Shown here: positions 1 through 10,474 of the stretch, piece after piece
How the letters are laid out: each line of letters begins with the position of its first letter
Position numbering within the stretch: position 1 is the stretch's first letter
Source of the DNA: Diplosphaera chodatii
Taxonomy: Eukaryota > Chlorophyta > Trebouxiophyceae > Prasiolales > Stichococcaceae
Direction of reading: 5' to 3'
Length of the DNA stretch: 64,000 bases
NCBI GenBank assembly: GCA_032358165.1
Contig: JAALGY010000038.1
Span: forward strand, 2,480,001 to 2,544,000
Program-made: the position numbers and the translations under genes
The notes under the pieces: generated by a model
Databases searched by the model: none
The model's input: the letters and a program-made list of their open reading frames with translations, nothing else
Told to the model about the DNA's origin: nothing

Positions 1-3000
1 CGATCACCAACGGTAAACTCGGACACCTGCAGCGGATGTAGCACCCTGCTGTGTTAAGACATTGCTAGCAGCATTGCCGTGTGACAGGCTTCGTGCTGTG
101 CTCTAGGATGTGGCCGGCAATCGTTCAATGTGCGGCAACAAAACAGGACGCAGCCGTCCGGTGGCCGCACCTCGTCAAGAGTGGCAAGATCCTCCTTCGT
201 GAGCTTGACCTGCACATGCACCGGCTCCCTGAGCGACGGCCGCCACTTACACCGCACAAATGAGAGCCATGCCGCCGCAGTGTGCTGGTGACTCCGTCGC
301 TCGGCCAGCAGTCTGCATGCGACGACGCACCTGGAAGGCCGCAACATTCTCCTCAAGGTACTTGACGCGCCGTGTGCCCCTGCAAACATGCGGAGCAGCA
401 TCGGCAACAGGCTGCCGGCAAAGTGGCACAGCCACAGGAAGATAAACGTTATATGCAAGGGGAAACCATGGACGACAAAAGGGCTTTGCAGCGTAGCATG
501 CTGGCACTCTAGAGGCAGACGGTGGGACGCACGGGATGGGCACCACATCATCTCCCTGCAAGCCATCACCACGGAGCTTGTCAGACAGCTGTGTCACTCA
601 CCGCACTCTTTTTCAAGTCTGCAGTACATTACGAGACATTTATGACTAAGCAGCAGCCATGCGCGGCAATGAAGCACATGCACATGTCACCTGCGCATGC
701 AGCCAGGCGAGTGCGACCTGCCCTGGGGTGCAGTCGTGCCGCGCCGCCACCGCCTTGACCTTCTCCACAATCTCCAGGTTCTGCAGCAACCGTATTGTAA
801 GGTCGTGACCAATGGCACAGCACCACCACTGCTTGCAGCCTAGTGCATCTGGCGTGCTGACGGCCAAGCAACCATCATGTGCATGCCCTGTCAGGTGTGG
901 TTGCCAGGTTCTGGTTAAGCGTGGTGACATTGACGTGCTACTTGAACATTGCAGAGTGCGCCTCACCTTCGGGAAGTTCTCCTCGGAAAACCGTGGCATC
1001 CTGCGAGCATAAGCAGAGGAGGTGGTTCACAGTATGTGTCACAATGTCAAGCTGCATGTCAGTAGGGTTTGCATCAGCTTGCAAAGTATGCCGGCAGCAG
1101 TGTGCATACCTCCTGCGGCCATCATTCTCTGCAGCAAGCAAAAATTCAGCCAGTCAGCCGCACTCACTGTGCCACATGACAGGCTGCACTCTGCACCATG
1201 CTACACCTGAAGCACCACATCTGCGAAGCTGCTGTGAGGATGCAGGCCTGCTCTGGCGTGTGCTGACCCTGCACATTGCACCTGCCAGGTCGTCCCGTGA
1301 CTTGATCTGCCCAGTGAGGAAGCCGCGCCCCAGCGGCGAGTAGGCGACGATGCCGATGCCCAGCTCCCGGCACGTTGGGATCACATCCTTCTGTTCAGCA
1401 CGGCAGGCAACGGTCATCAGCTTGCCGAGCAGTTTGCTACTTTGTGGTACACAGGACCTTCTCGTGATCAGAGGACATCCTACAAGTGTCGATACCTCAA
1501 TGTCTCCAATGCCAAAAGCGGAGTCACCTCTGCGTCGCGGGTCCAGAGGCTCCACTCCAGCTGCACGGCGGTGATGGGGTGCACGGCGTGCGCCTTGCGC
1601 AGGTCCTCCGCCGACACCTCGCTCAGCCCCAGGTACCGCACCTTGCCCTGCTTGACCAGCTCCTGCGTGGCCACACTCGAATTTTGACATCTGACATGTC
1701 ATTTGGGCAGGCGGCCACAGCGCAGCATGCAGGACGCGAGTGCATGCCTGCGAGGTGCAGCCCAGGGAAGGGGCGGCTGTACAGCAGGGCTCATGCCAGC
1801 AGCACCAGCATTGCATCTGCTGCCAGCACAACCCAGCAGCACTGCAGTGTAGTGGTAAATGGAGTGGTTTCACACCGCCATGGCGGCGACGGTGTCGGTG
1901 ATGGGCGTGTGGGCGTCCACCCTGTGCTGGTAATACAGGTCGATGACGTCGATGCCCAGCCGCTCCAGTGAGCCCGCGCACGACTCCCTGCGTGTGAAGG
2001 GTGGTCGCTCCAGACACACTGTTAGGGTTTGAGAGACACAACTGCAGGGCGGCCCGCGACATGGCAGCAGGGCAGAGACCCAGAGCATGCGCTAGGGGTA
2101 GTTAAACAACTGACTTCTTTGACTACCCCTACATGCGCGCTGTAGAGGTCCCTTGCGGGGGATGCTCACCTGACATACTCGGGGTCTCCCCGCACCGACA
2201 TCTTTCCTGCAGTAGCATCAGTGCGCACCATCAGGTCGCCATCGTGACAAGAGCATGCAGGAGCAAGGCCCCAAGGCATGTTCAGATGGTATCCACAGAG
2301 GCCAAGGGTGACCACATAGACTGCTGTACAGTGTTGCACCAGGCTATCTGATAAGGACGCACACCTTGTGCCATGTCTATCGAGTTCCCGAACTTTGTCG
2401 CCACCGTGTACTTGTCCCGGTTGCCTGCCAGTGCGCGCGCTGTACCAAGGCACATGAATTGGCATCACACACGCCGCTACAGTAGGGCGTACGTGCAGCG
2501 CTGGCGCGGGGCTGTGGGGAGCACGGGTCATGTGGATGCTCTGCAGTGGCAGTTTCGACGAGACTTGACTCACACAGAAGCTTCTCGTTTGTGTGCGGTC
2601 CATAAACATCGCTGGTGTCCAGGAAGGTCTGGCCCAGCTCTGCCGCTCGGCCGATGACGGCCATCGCATCCTCGTCGCCCACGGAGTTGGTGGCGTGATA
2701 CGCAAAGCTGAAGCCCACTGCAGCAACAGAACGCACAGTCAGCCACTGTAGTGTCAGCAACCAGCCGCCATGCTGGTGCGCTCCCCGCAGCAGCTACATG
2801 GCAGCAGAACCAACAGTGTTGCAATCAAAGCTGAGCTGCAGCAGCCCGGAATGGCCCTTCACTCACTGCAGCCGAGTCCTTGAGCGCTGACTTGCAGACC
2901 CTGCAGGCAACAGACCCAACTTCAGCACCTGCACCTGCACTGTTGTTGACCCCAGTAATGCATCAGGTTTGGCTCGATCAGCGTCTCCGAAGCAATGCAA

Positions 3001-3081
3001 CACACACTTAGAACAGTGTCTGGCTGAGCACACCTGCGAGCCGAGCGGCCTGACCGGGAGCTTTTGTGGCTGGGGCGTCAT
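1..3081 (-). CDS. Aldo/keto reductase (AKR13-like), 3' end off the window
   Basis: NAD(P)H-dependent oxidoreductase of the aldo/keto reductase family, probably cytosolic or plastidic; the substrate cannot be told from sequence. The ATG at 3081 opens [16 protein letters not shown] (exon 3034-3081). This joins in phase to [11 protein letters not shown] (2867-2900) and to an exon ending near 2574 that holds the catalytic-Asp region [16 protein letters not shown]. Later exons carry [18 protein letters not shown] (near 1930-1980), [16 protein letters not shown] and [11 protein letters not shown] (near 1540-1660), [18 protein letters not shown] (near 1310-1375), and a C-terminal stretch [26 protein letters not shown] last acceptor near position 32 starts VSEFTVGDR, so the final exon runs off the left edge. 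The motif order matches the pyridoxal-reductase/auxin-induced (AKR13) branch. An in-frame ATG-like start 13 codons upstream (3120) is an alternative. The family call is firm; the substrate is not. Confidence 0.86.
2087..2138. repeat. Inverted repeat (hairpin) in an intron of the aldo/keto reductase gene
   Basis: Left arm around 2091-2103 (TAGGGGTAGT core) pairs with the right arm around 2121-2131 (ACTACCCCTA core) across a loop of about 18 bases. Short GCGC/ATGCGC flanks extend the complementarity. No gene is encoded here. It may be a small MITE-like remnant or a structured intron element. Confidence 0.5.
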
Positions 3082-3528
3082 CCTGCTGATTGGATCAGTC
3101 TGCAAAAAGCGCTTGCTCAACTTATAAGAACGCAGCCTGTAAAGTGGAGTGCTTCAAAAGGGCGTTAATGAGTGCGCCGAGAATGCAGCAGTGGAGCTTG
3201 GGACGCGCGAGGTCTTATGTTGAGGCTGCACCTCTGCTTTCGGTGCGTTGTACACGATTAGTAAGGGACACACATCGTGCTGCAGCGTGGTGCTCCAGTG
3301 TGTGCCATGTGCTCACCATGTGCTTGCCTCTCCTAACCCGGCCGCCAGCAGGAACTGCCAGCACGTCAAAGCTCTGGCGACGACTACAGGTGCTGCTGTC
3401 ATAGTACAGGATGGCTCGAGACCAACGTGCTGCCAGTTTTGAGTGCAGATGTGCAGCATTTGCTGACCGCTGCGGCTTGCGCAGTTTGACTCTGTGTCAA
3501 TGCTCCTAAGTTGCCCCTGGCTGATATC

Positions 3529-5379
3529 TCAAGATGCGCTGTGCAGTGCGCTAAAGGGATGGTGCTGTGGCCACCGCGGCAGCAACCACATGATGTACCA
3601 CCAGCGCCCACGGACGTAAAAAATGTCCTGCAGGACAATCAGCAGAATCAGGATATCATCGTCATGACATAGCCTTCTCGATGCAGAAAACCTGGAGACA
3701 CATCGTGGGCGGTGAACATGAGCCGAGCCGTGCATCCTTGCGTGCGGAGGCGTACGCGTACGGTTGCATGCAACTGGCTGCATGTGCTCAATGGCATCGT
3801 GCAGGCAGCGCCGTGCCTGGAAGTTTTGGCGGGCGGTGGCATGAGGCGGCCGGGCCCAGCGCTGCCCGCTGCGCTTCGCCTCGACCGCCCGGGCCCAGTT
3901 GCCGTGGAAGTCAATGGTCGACTGCGTGCATGCGGTACACGAGCGTTGCCGGACTTGTGCTTGGCAGGCCAGTGCAACCAGCCAATGTATGCAAAATCCA
4001 CGCTTTTGGTGGACCAGCAGGCGCGTGGGCCCACCTGGGAGCTGGCGGCCAGGTATATGTGCCAGCCCAGGAGCAGGCCCAGCGCGAAGGCCATGGACGC
4101 CGAAAGGATGCCGACAAACAGTAACGGCAGTGGCGCCTCGTGCCATGTCTCGCCCACTGCCGCCGCCGCCACCACCATCCGCCGGATGGTCATGACCGCC
4201 TGTACCATCACACAGCTGCATGAACGGACTGCAGAGAGGTTGATTGCACGGTGATGCTGCAGCTGTGCCGGAGGACAACGCAGTGCACCGCTTGCTGTGA
4301 ATGGCAACGTCAAGTTCCTTTGATGCAAGGCTGCTGAGGGCTTGCTGTAGGCAAAGATCTCACCGCATAGGCGGCGCCGACCTCCATCCACACCAGCGTC
4401 AGCAGGAAGTAGCGGTAGTTGTTGGCGCCGATACACGTGTTCATCCAGGGGCAGTGGTGATCCATCTTCAGGATGCACCTGAAGGCACGGGGCGCACGAA
4501 GGTGTTTGAGACTGCTACAGTCATGCCCATTGCCTAGGGAGCGTCAGCGTCAACGTACTGCACAGACATCATGTTTGATCGCTGCGCATGCACTCATAGT
4601 GACTACTGCACTTGGACAATGCAATGTGGACCATTGTCACGTCGGATTGCTACCCTCACATTGGTGACACAATGCGCAAAATAAGTCTCTGCATGCTGTG
4701 GGTCTACCGATTGCAGATGTGGCAGTGATGCGCCGCCTCTGGCTTGGGCCAGCCGCAGGTATGGCAGTAGCGGCCTCCCTCCGCCGCTGCTGCCAACACC
4801 TGCAGGGCAGCTGGACCGCACTGCAGGCATGTTTCGATGCCGGTGGCGAGTCACCTGTCTGTCTCATGATCGCCGACTTCTTGGTATCCAACGCATTGCC
4901 CAGAGCATCATCAACGCACGGGTACCAGCATATGGCTGATCTAGGACCCTTGACACATGCCGAACGCCGTATTTCGTACCTACCTCATGTGGCAGGTCCT
5001 CGGGGGTGCCTGGTGGCGTGCACACGCACTGCGCATAGTTGAAGGTCACGTTGCCCAGCAGCAGCAGCCCGAGTGCCGCATGCCCGCCCGCATGCAGCAA
5101 CCCCTCTGACGCCGCCAGCTGCATACATTGGCAACGTGCTTCAGCCCGACACATGGTTGCAGGAACTCCATGCAAGCGTTGGCCTTGTGGGGCTCGTGCA
5201 ACAGGACTGTCAGGCAGCAAGTAGGCAGTGGCAGAGAGACCAGCGTCCGGGATCACCTCGGGAACGATGGCCACGAAGAACACAGCGGCCACCAGCGAGA
5301 TCAGAACGGCGGCAGCCCCGATGTACACGCGGCCGAAGCGCGTCACGGCGGCATCCAGCAGCGCCTCCGCAACCGCCAT
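3529..5379 (-). CDS. DHHC-type protein S-acyltransferase (palmitoyltransferase)
   Basis: Membrane enzyme that attaches palmitate to cysteines of target proteins, probably in the Golgi or endomembranes. The ATG at 5379 begins MAVAEALLDAAVTRFG, followed by a hydrophobic segment (AAAVLISLVAAVFFVAIV). A second membrane segment is HAALGLLLLGNVTF (near 5020-5080). The cysteine-rich domain has RYCHTCGWPKPEAAHHC and HICNR (near 4708-4780), then the catalytic DHHCPWMNTCIGANNYRYF (near 4400-4465). Two more membrane spans (PLPLLFVGILSAS, ALGLLLGWHIYLAAS) lie near 4050-4150. A TxE-like STIDFHGN motif and RQNFQ precede the last exon, DIFYVRGRWWYIMWLLPRW, with a stop at 3529. The RQNFQ|DIF junction appears to use a GC-AG intron (3628-3816). 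Four spans and domain order fit a ZDHHC16/PAT-type enzyme. The upstream start could lie in an earlier exon. Confidence 0.87.
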
Positions 5380-6523
5380 GAGGCTCGTCACAAGCCGGTC
5401 CAGCCTGCTCAACGATGTCAAGGCGATTTGATGTGGAAGGCAGCATGTCAACGTCTTCCGCTCCAATGAAGCAGCAATGAAGCAGCAGGAAAGTGTCCCT
5501 GGCTGCACGACCTGTGGAACGGGAAGCGGCAGGCTGGTCACCTCCTGAGCCATGTGCGCGTGCGCATGCTGCGCCTGTAGACGGGCGCCAGAACGGGACG
5601 TTCGCAGCGCACAGGTCATCACGGCCGCAGCAACGCCGCCAGGGTGCCGAGCAGCTGTCAAGCCGCGCCCACTGGCCGCACTTGGCTGCGCCGCTGAGGC
5701 GGGGACAGCGCTGACACGCCAAAGTCAACTGCCGATTCCACAACGAGCACACCCCAGCCTACCAGTGTATCGTGCGATTCAACGCAGTGACGGGTGCGTA
5801 GGTGGTTTGCAGCGCTACTGATTGGGCGATCACTGTTGGAACCAAGCTCACGACTTTGGCTCCTGACTTGTTACTGGCGAGAATGCTGACCTACTGATCA
5901 GTAGACCCTATCCTCCACCGATCCTTTCCATATACGTGGCGGGTGTGGACGTATTGCTATACTTAGGTATTGGAAGGACGTTCGTGTGGGATGTCGCATT
6001 GCAGCGATGCCACATCATGCTGACGGCGCAAAAAGGTCACTGGTGTCGAGGAGCGTGCACCAAGTGTGCAGCCTGGCAACGCTCAGTCTGTGACTTGCTC
6101 TCACGCAGACATATGATAACTACAGTCAGAGAGTATTGAGAGTACTGGCCGCGGGGTTGACGCGTTCAGCGCCTACAGATAGCGCTGTTGGTAGGATACT
6201 GTTACTGTGCGGTCTGGGTGGCACGCTGGCTGCAGCAAGTGTTGGAGCAGCTTGATATGAGATGCAGCTGAGGTACCAGACATTGGGCAGCTCGCGGCAC
6301 CCCACATAGGGGCCTCGGCAGCGTGTGTGCCCATCCCGAGCTGGAGACGCCCGCCCGCTATCAGACCCGGTCGTAGGGCGACCCGACAAAGCCCAATGGC
6401 ACCCAGACGTAAGTGTGACCCTGCTTGCATGCCGTGCCCGCAGTCCTGCAGTTTATAGGCAACGCCAGAATCCCAGGCCTCGACTCGCCTGTTGTCCCGA
6501 CCCCGATGCTGCTGGCTGCGCAG
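5380..6523. other. Intergenic region between divergent genes
   Basis: No coding exon is recognised. It must hold the promoters of the DHHC gene (-) and the GH8 gene (+), and probably the first exon or exons of the GH8 gene, which I could not place. A perfect 14-base palindrome (CTACTGATCAGTAG) lies at about 5893-5906. Confidence 0.4.
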
Positions 6524-9504
6524 GTCGCAACAGCAGCAAGGCCGCCGCCTCGGGCGCAGCTACAGCCACCAAAGTCCTCACCACGGAGGTATCCAACGGG
6601 CTGCTGCCGGACGGTGCGGGCGCCCGCGTGACGCCGCCACTTTCACCCAAGCGCGGCAAGGCAAAGCGGCAACTGCCGGCCGTGGACGGAGTCATCAGCT
6701 ACCTGCGCTGGCGTTCCAAGTACGTCCGCGAGTACAGAGGCGGCCTGTACGTGGCCTACAACGGCAAGCACCATGAGACGCCGCACAATGCCGTGACGGT
6801 GTCTGAGGTGCGCTCTCTTGAAACTGCATCCGCTCTAGGACTCACTAGATGGTTGCCTCCTTGGTGATGTGGTCTGACTTAGTCGCTGCAGGATACTTTG
6901 TATAACAAGGGGCCAAGTCCAGCATCATGTCAACATGCAATGTACGAGCTGGGTTATCCTCAGGCGCTGTCTCTGGTGCGTGCAGGCAACCGGGTATGGG
7001 CTGCTGATCAGCGTGCTGCAGCGCGAGCGCGGCGACTTCGACGGCTTCCTGCGCTTCTGGCGCCGCTTCCTGACGCCGGGCGGCCTCATGTACTGGCAGC
7101 TGCTGCGGGGCGGCGATGGCGAGGTGACTGGCCGCCCTCACCACTCCAGAATGTTCTAGAATGTGCCGGCTGATTGCTTCTGTCTTGTGAGGTGCATGAT
7201 GTGCCAGCTGTCACGTGCCAGGGGCGAGGTCAGCTGTCACAGCAATTGTCACAGCGTCGGTGGAGCTGCATGATAGGCATGTTGAGGGAACACCAAGTTG
7301 AACATCCTGCCGCATGCAGATCCTGGCCAATGTTGGGACGTTGAACACCGCAACCGACGGCGACATGGACATCGCCTTTGCGCTGCTGCTGGCCGCCAAG
7401 GTGCCATCCGTTCTTGTCAATAGCACCATTGATGCAATCAGAATCTCCGTTCCGCAATCAGAATCTCCGTTCCGCATGTTCTGCAGTCAAGCACCGACTC
7501 TGCACAGCACGTCCCAAGCAACGCAAGTTCAGACAGCCACAACAGGCCAGGCAACTCACCAGGGGCTGCGCCGTCACGCTTGCTGTTGGATGTCACATCG
7601 CGCAGGCGTGGGACGAGCCTAAGTACCAGGAGGAGGGCATCAAGGTGTGCGGCGCGCTGCTGGCGACCTGCTACAACTCCGACACCCAGGTGGGGCGCTG
7701 TATCACCCACCCCGCAGCAGCGCCAGGCGCCCGCTGCGCTGCCTGGCCACGCGTGCGGTCAAGCGGCAGAGTGTGTGCGCCCGGGCTCAGGAGGGTGAAC
7801 CGGGGGCACATCCTGCCCTCGCACCTCAACAACAACCTCCACAAGTTATCTGTGCAGGGGCTGATGCTGGGGATGCAGGATGTAGTCGACCCAACCTGCG
7901 GGTTCGTGTGCAGGTGCTGACGCTGGGGGACTGGTGCGTGCCGGGGCACGAGCTGCGGGCCGTCGCCCGCCCCTCGGACTTCATGCTCACCCACCTGGCG
8001 CTGTTCGCAGCGGAGGACGAGGACAACGCGCAGATCTGGGCCGCCTGCTTCGACGCCACCCTGGAGGTGATCCTGCCGGAGGCTCGCAGCAGAGAGAGAG
8101 CAGAGCCGGACTGTCAGAGCAGCCAAGCGGGCTTTGCTGTGAGGGCAAAGCGGTCTGGGGCAGCTGCTCGCTGTTGCCCGCATGACCCCCTGATGCGAGC
8201 TCGGAGCCCTGCGTCCTGGTTTCACCAGTCATCACCTGTGTGGCCTCTGAGCCCTGCGTCCCCGCCAGCCCTTTCGTCGCCGGTGTGCGGCGCCTGGGGT
8301 GCACAGCCCGCATGGGCCTGTCGCTCACCACACTTTGCCCACCCTGCAGGCCATCGAGGCGCAGCGCGCGCAGCACTCCACGGGCCTCATGGCGGACTTT
8401 GTCACTTACAACAAGGTCGCCGGCCGCTACGAGCCTGTGCCAGGCCAGGTACAGCCCAGGTGCTGCCATGGCAGCATTGCCATGACAGCGCGTGCGTCAC
8501 ACGCTGCTCTCTGCTGGAGACTCGATGCATGCCCATGGGAAGACCACACCACGGAGGCGGCCTTTTGATGGGCCACCCCAGATCGGCAGCACACCAGGCG
8601 TGGGCTTGTCGCGGCCGTGAGGGTGTTGACGCGCCATGCCAAGCATCGGTATCTTAAGTTGCCATGCACTTAATGCAGATTCTGGAGCGCCCAGAGGACA
8701 AGCACTACTACTTCAACTCCTGTCGCACGCCCTGGCGCCTGGCTGTCTACTACTCGTGAGCATGCCAGGCAGAACTGCCAGAGTGCTCCTTGAAACAGCG
8801 AGCAACCAGCGGCTGGTCTGTCCTGCATGAGAGTTCAGATGGTCGCAACCGGCTGGCAAGCGAGGCAGTGGCTCCACCGCCAGTGCCACAAGCCACGAAC
8901 GCTGGTACCTTCCCGTGCACAACCTGCTGAACCATTGGGTGTAACCCTCCCTGCAGCGAGACCGGGGACGTGCGCGTGCTGCCGATCCTGGAGGCGCTGA
9001 CGGCCTTCTTCGAGGGGCAGGACGTGGTGATGGCCGGGTACACCCTGGAGGGAAAGCACCTCGCCAACTTCAGCCACCTGTCCTTCACAGCCCCAGTCTG
9101 CTGCCTGTTCAAGGTGCGCAGGCATCGGCTGACATTCGCCAGCATCAATGACCCGCGGTCAGTGCAGGGCATACCTGATGCTCATTGCAAGAGCACACAA
9201 CTGCTGGTTTTTCCAAAAGTGAATATCTTTGCCTGGTGATCAGGTCATGAAATCACCGCATCTGGCGCGCATGACAGCCGCAATGTACAAGCTGGGCGAA
9301 GATGCATACTTTGGTGAGCTTCTAGCCCCCGCTTTCATGTTGGCGCGTGAGTTTGTCTTGTCACAGCACGGGGACGGAGCATTGCCTAGCATCTGCAGCT
9401 CAATCCCGTAGGGTGTTCCTGCTCATTGCTGAGTGCGTGGCCTTGCAGGCGACACCATCCAGCTGCTGTGCGAGCTTCAGACACGGCATGTGCCCATATG
9501 CTGA
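6524..9504 (+). CDS. Glycoside hydrolase family 8 (endoglucanase/chitosanase-like)
   Basis: Predicted inverting endo-glycosidase of the (alpha/alpha)6 barrel GH8 family, whose known substrates are cellulose, lichenan, xylan and chitosan. Ten exons read in phase: 6524-6807, 6986-7123, 7320-7400, 7606-7689, 7914-8066, 8350-8448, 8679-8755, 8957-9113, 9244-9313 and 9449-9504. Hallmarks in order: NAVTVSE-ATGYGLL, with the presumed acid Glu; the signature NTATDGDMDIAFALLLAAK; WDEPKYQEEGIKV; ARPSDFMLTHLALF; STGLMADFVTYN; YYFNSCRTPWRLAVYY; and GDVRVLPILEALTAFF. The C-terminus is TIQLLCELQTRHVPIC. The N-terminus, including any signal peptide, lies in an unidentified upstream exon, so cell location is unknown. 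At 8748-8750 a Tyr stands where bacterial relatives usually have Asp (WRxxxD). Substrate is unassigned; a role in the alga's own wall or in glucan uptake is inference. Confidence 0.86.
7434..7473. repeat. Perfect 20-base tandem duplication
   Basis: The unit GCAATCAGAATCTCCGTTCC occurs twice head to tail inside the third intron of the GH8 gene. It looks like a simple replication-slippage duplication. Confidence 0.9.
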
Positions 9505-10474
9505 GACGCAGACTATCGGCACCAACAATCATCGGGAAGCGGAGGATCAACAGCCAGTGCCGCATGCGCGGCCAGACAACTGGCGGCAAGGGGACGAAAG
9601 ACGGTTAATCAGTCTCGGGGGGTTCTCAGACTCACAATCCAGCGCCTGGACATGCTGCAGCAGCCAGGGTACATAACAAAATGGGCAACCCAGCGCCGCT
9701 GCGTCGGCCGGAAAACTTCTTGGTGTCCAGGCAAATCGGTAGTGGTTCCCAGCTTTATTCGGGGTAGTGAGATGCATTGCATTGCTGTGCCATGCTGCGC
9801 TGGGGTCAGATGACGAGTTCACTGCCGTCAACAAACAGCGCCCTGTTATTCAGCAGAAGTGTTGACCTTTACGCACTCATGCTTTTGCACTGCCTGTCTG
9901 CATTGCGTGCGTGTCGTGTCGTGTGTGGTGCGGCCCCAGAGCCAAAGGCCTCGATTGATCCTGCAGTTTTGGCGGCTCTGTGGGCCTTGGAGGTTCATTG
10001 CTGGTGCATGCTTGGATGATTCCTGCTGTGCATGCTTGCGATGCAATGAATGTGGTGGCCGTGTCCCTTCACCCACTGACGACAGCAGCCGTTAGAGGCC
10101 CTTTCACAGCTCACACACAAGTCTGCTTCATGGTGCAGCTGATCAACTTCACGCAGTGGGGCATCAGCATGCAACGGTCGACATAATGCTGAAGCATGTG
10201 ATAGTGATGCTGGCCGAATACATGGTTGCACCATTGCGCCGGACTTTGCTCTGTGTATCGTATATCATGTAGCGATGCGGCACAGCTGCACTGTAGAACT
10301 CATCAGGGACCTGTGATTTGGCGCCGCTGAACGGCTGCCAGTCGGATCAGCAACTTGCAAAGACCACCTCCGTGAGCCCAGTCCAGGCACCCGCCACCAT
10401 GTCCAGACGGACACTGCTAGCCAGCATGGGAACACCCCGCTGCCGGCCGTGCTGAGACGCCCCTCACTCCCGTC
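9505..10474. other. Intergenic region between convergent 3' ends
   Basis: Lies between the stop of the GH8 gene (+) and the stop of the eIF4A-III gene (-), so it should contain both 3' UTRs. No exon, RNA gene or repeat was recognised. Confidence 0.4.

Noticed and set aside
5893..5906. Perfect 14-base palindrome as an operator
   Set aside because: Palindromes of this length are expected by chance, and bacterial-style operators are not expected in this nuclear genome.
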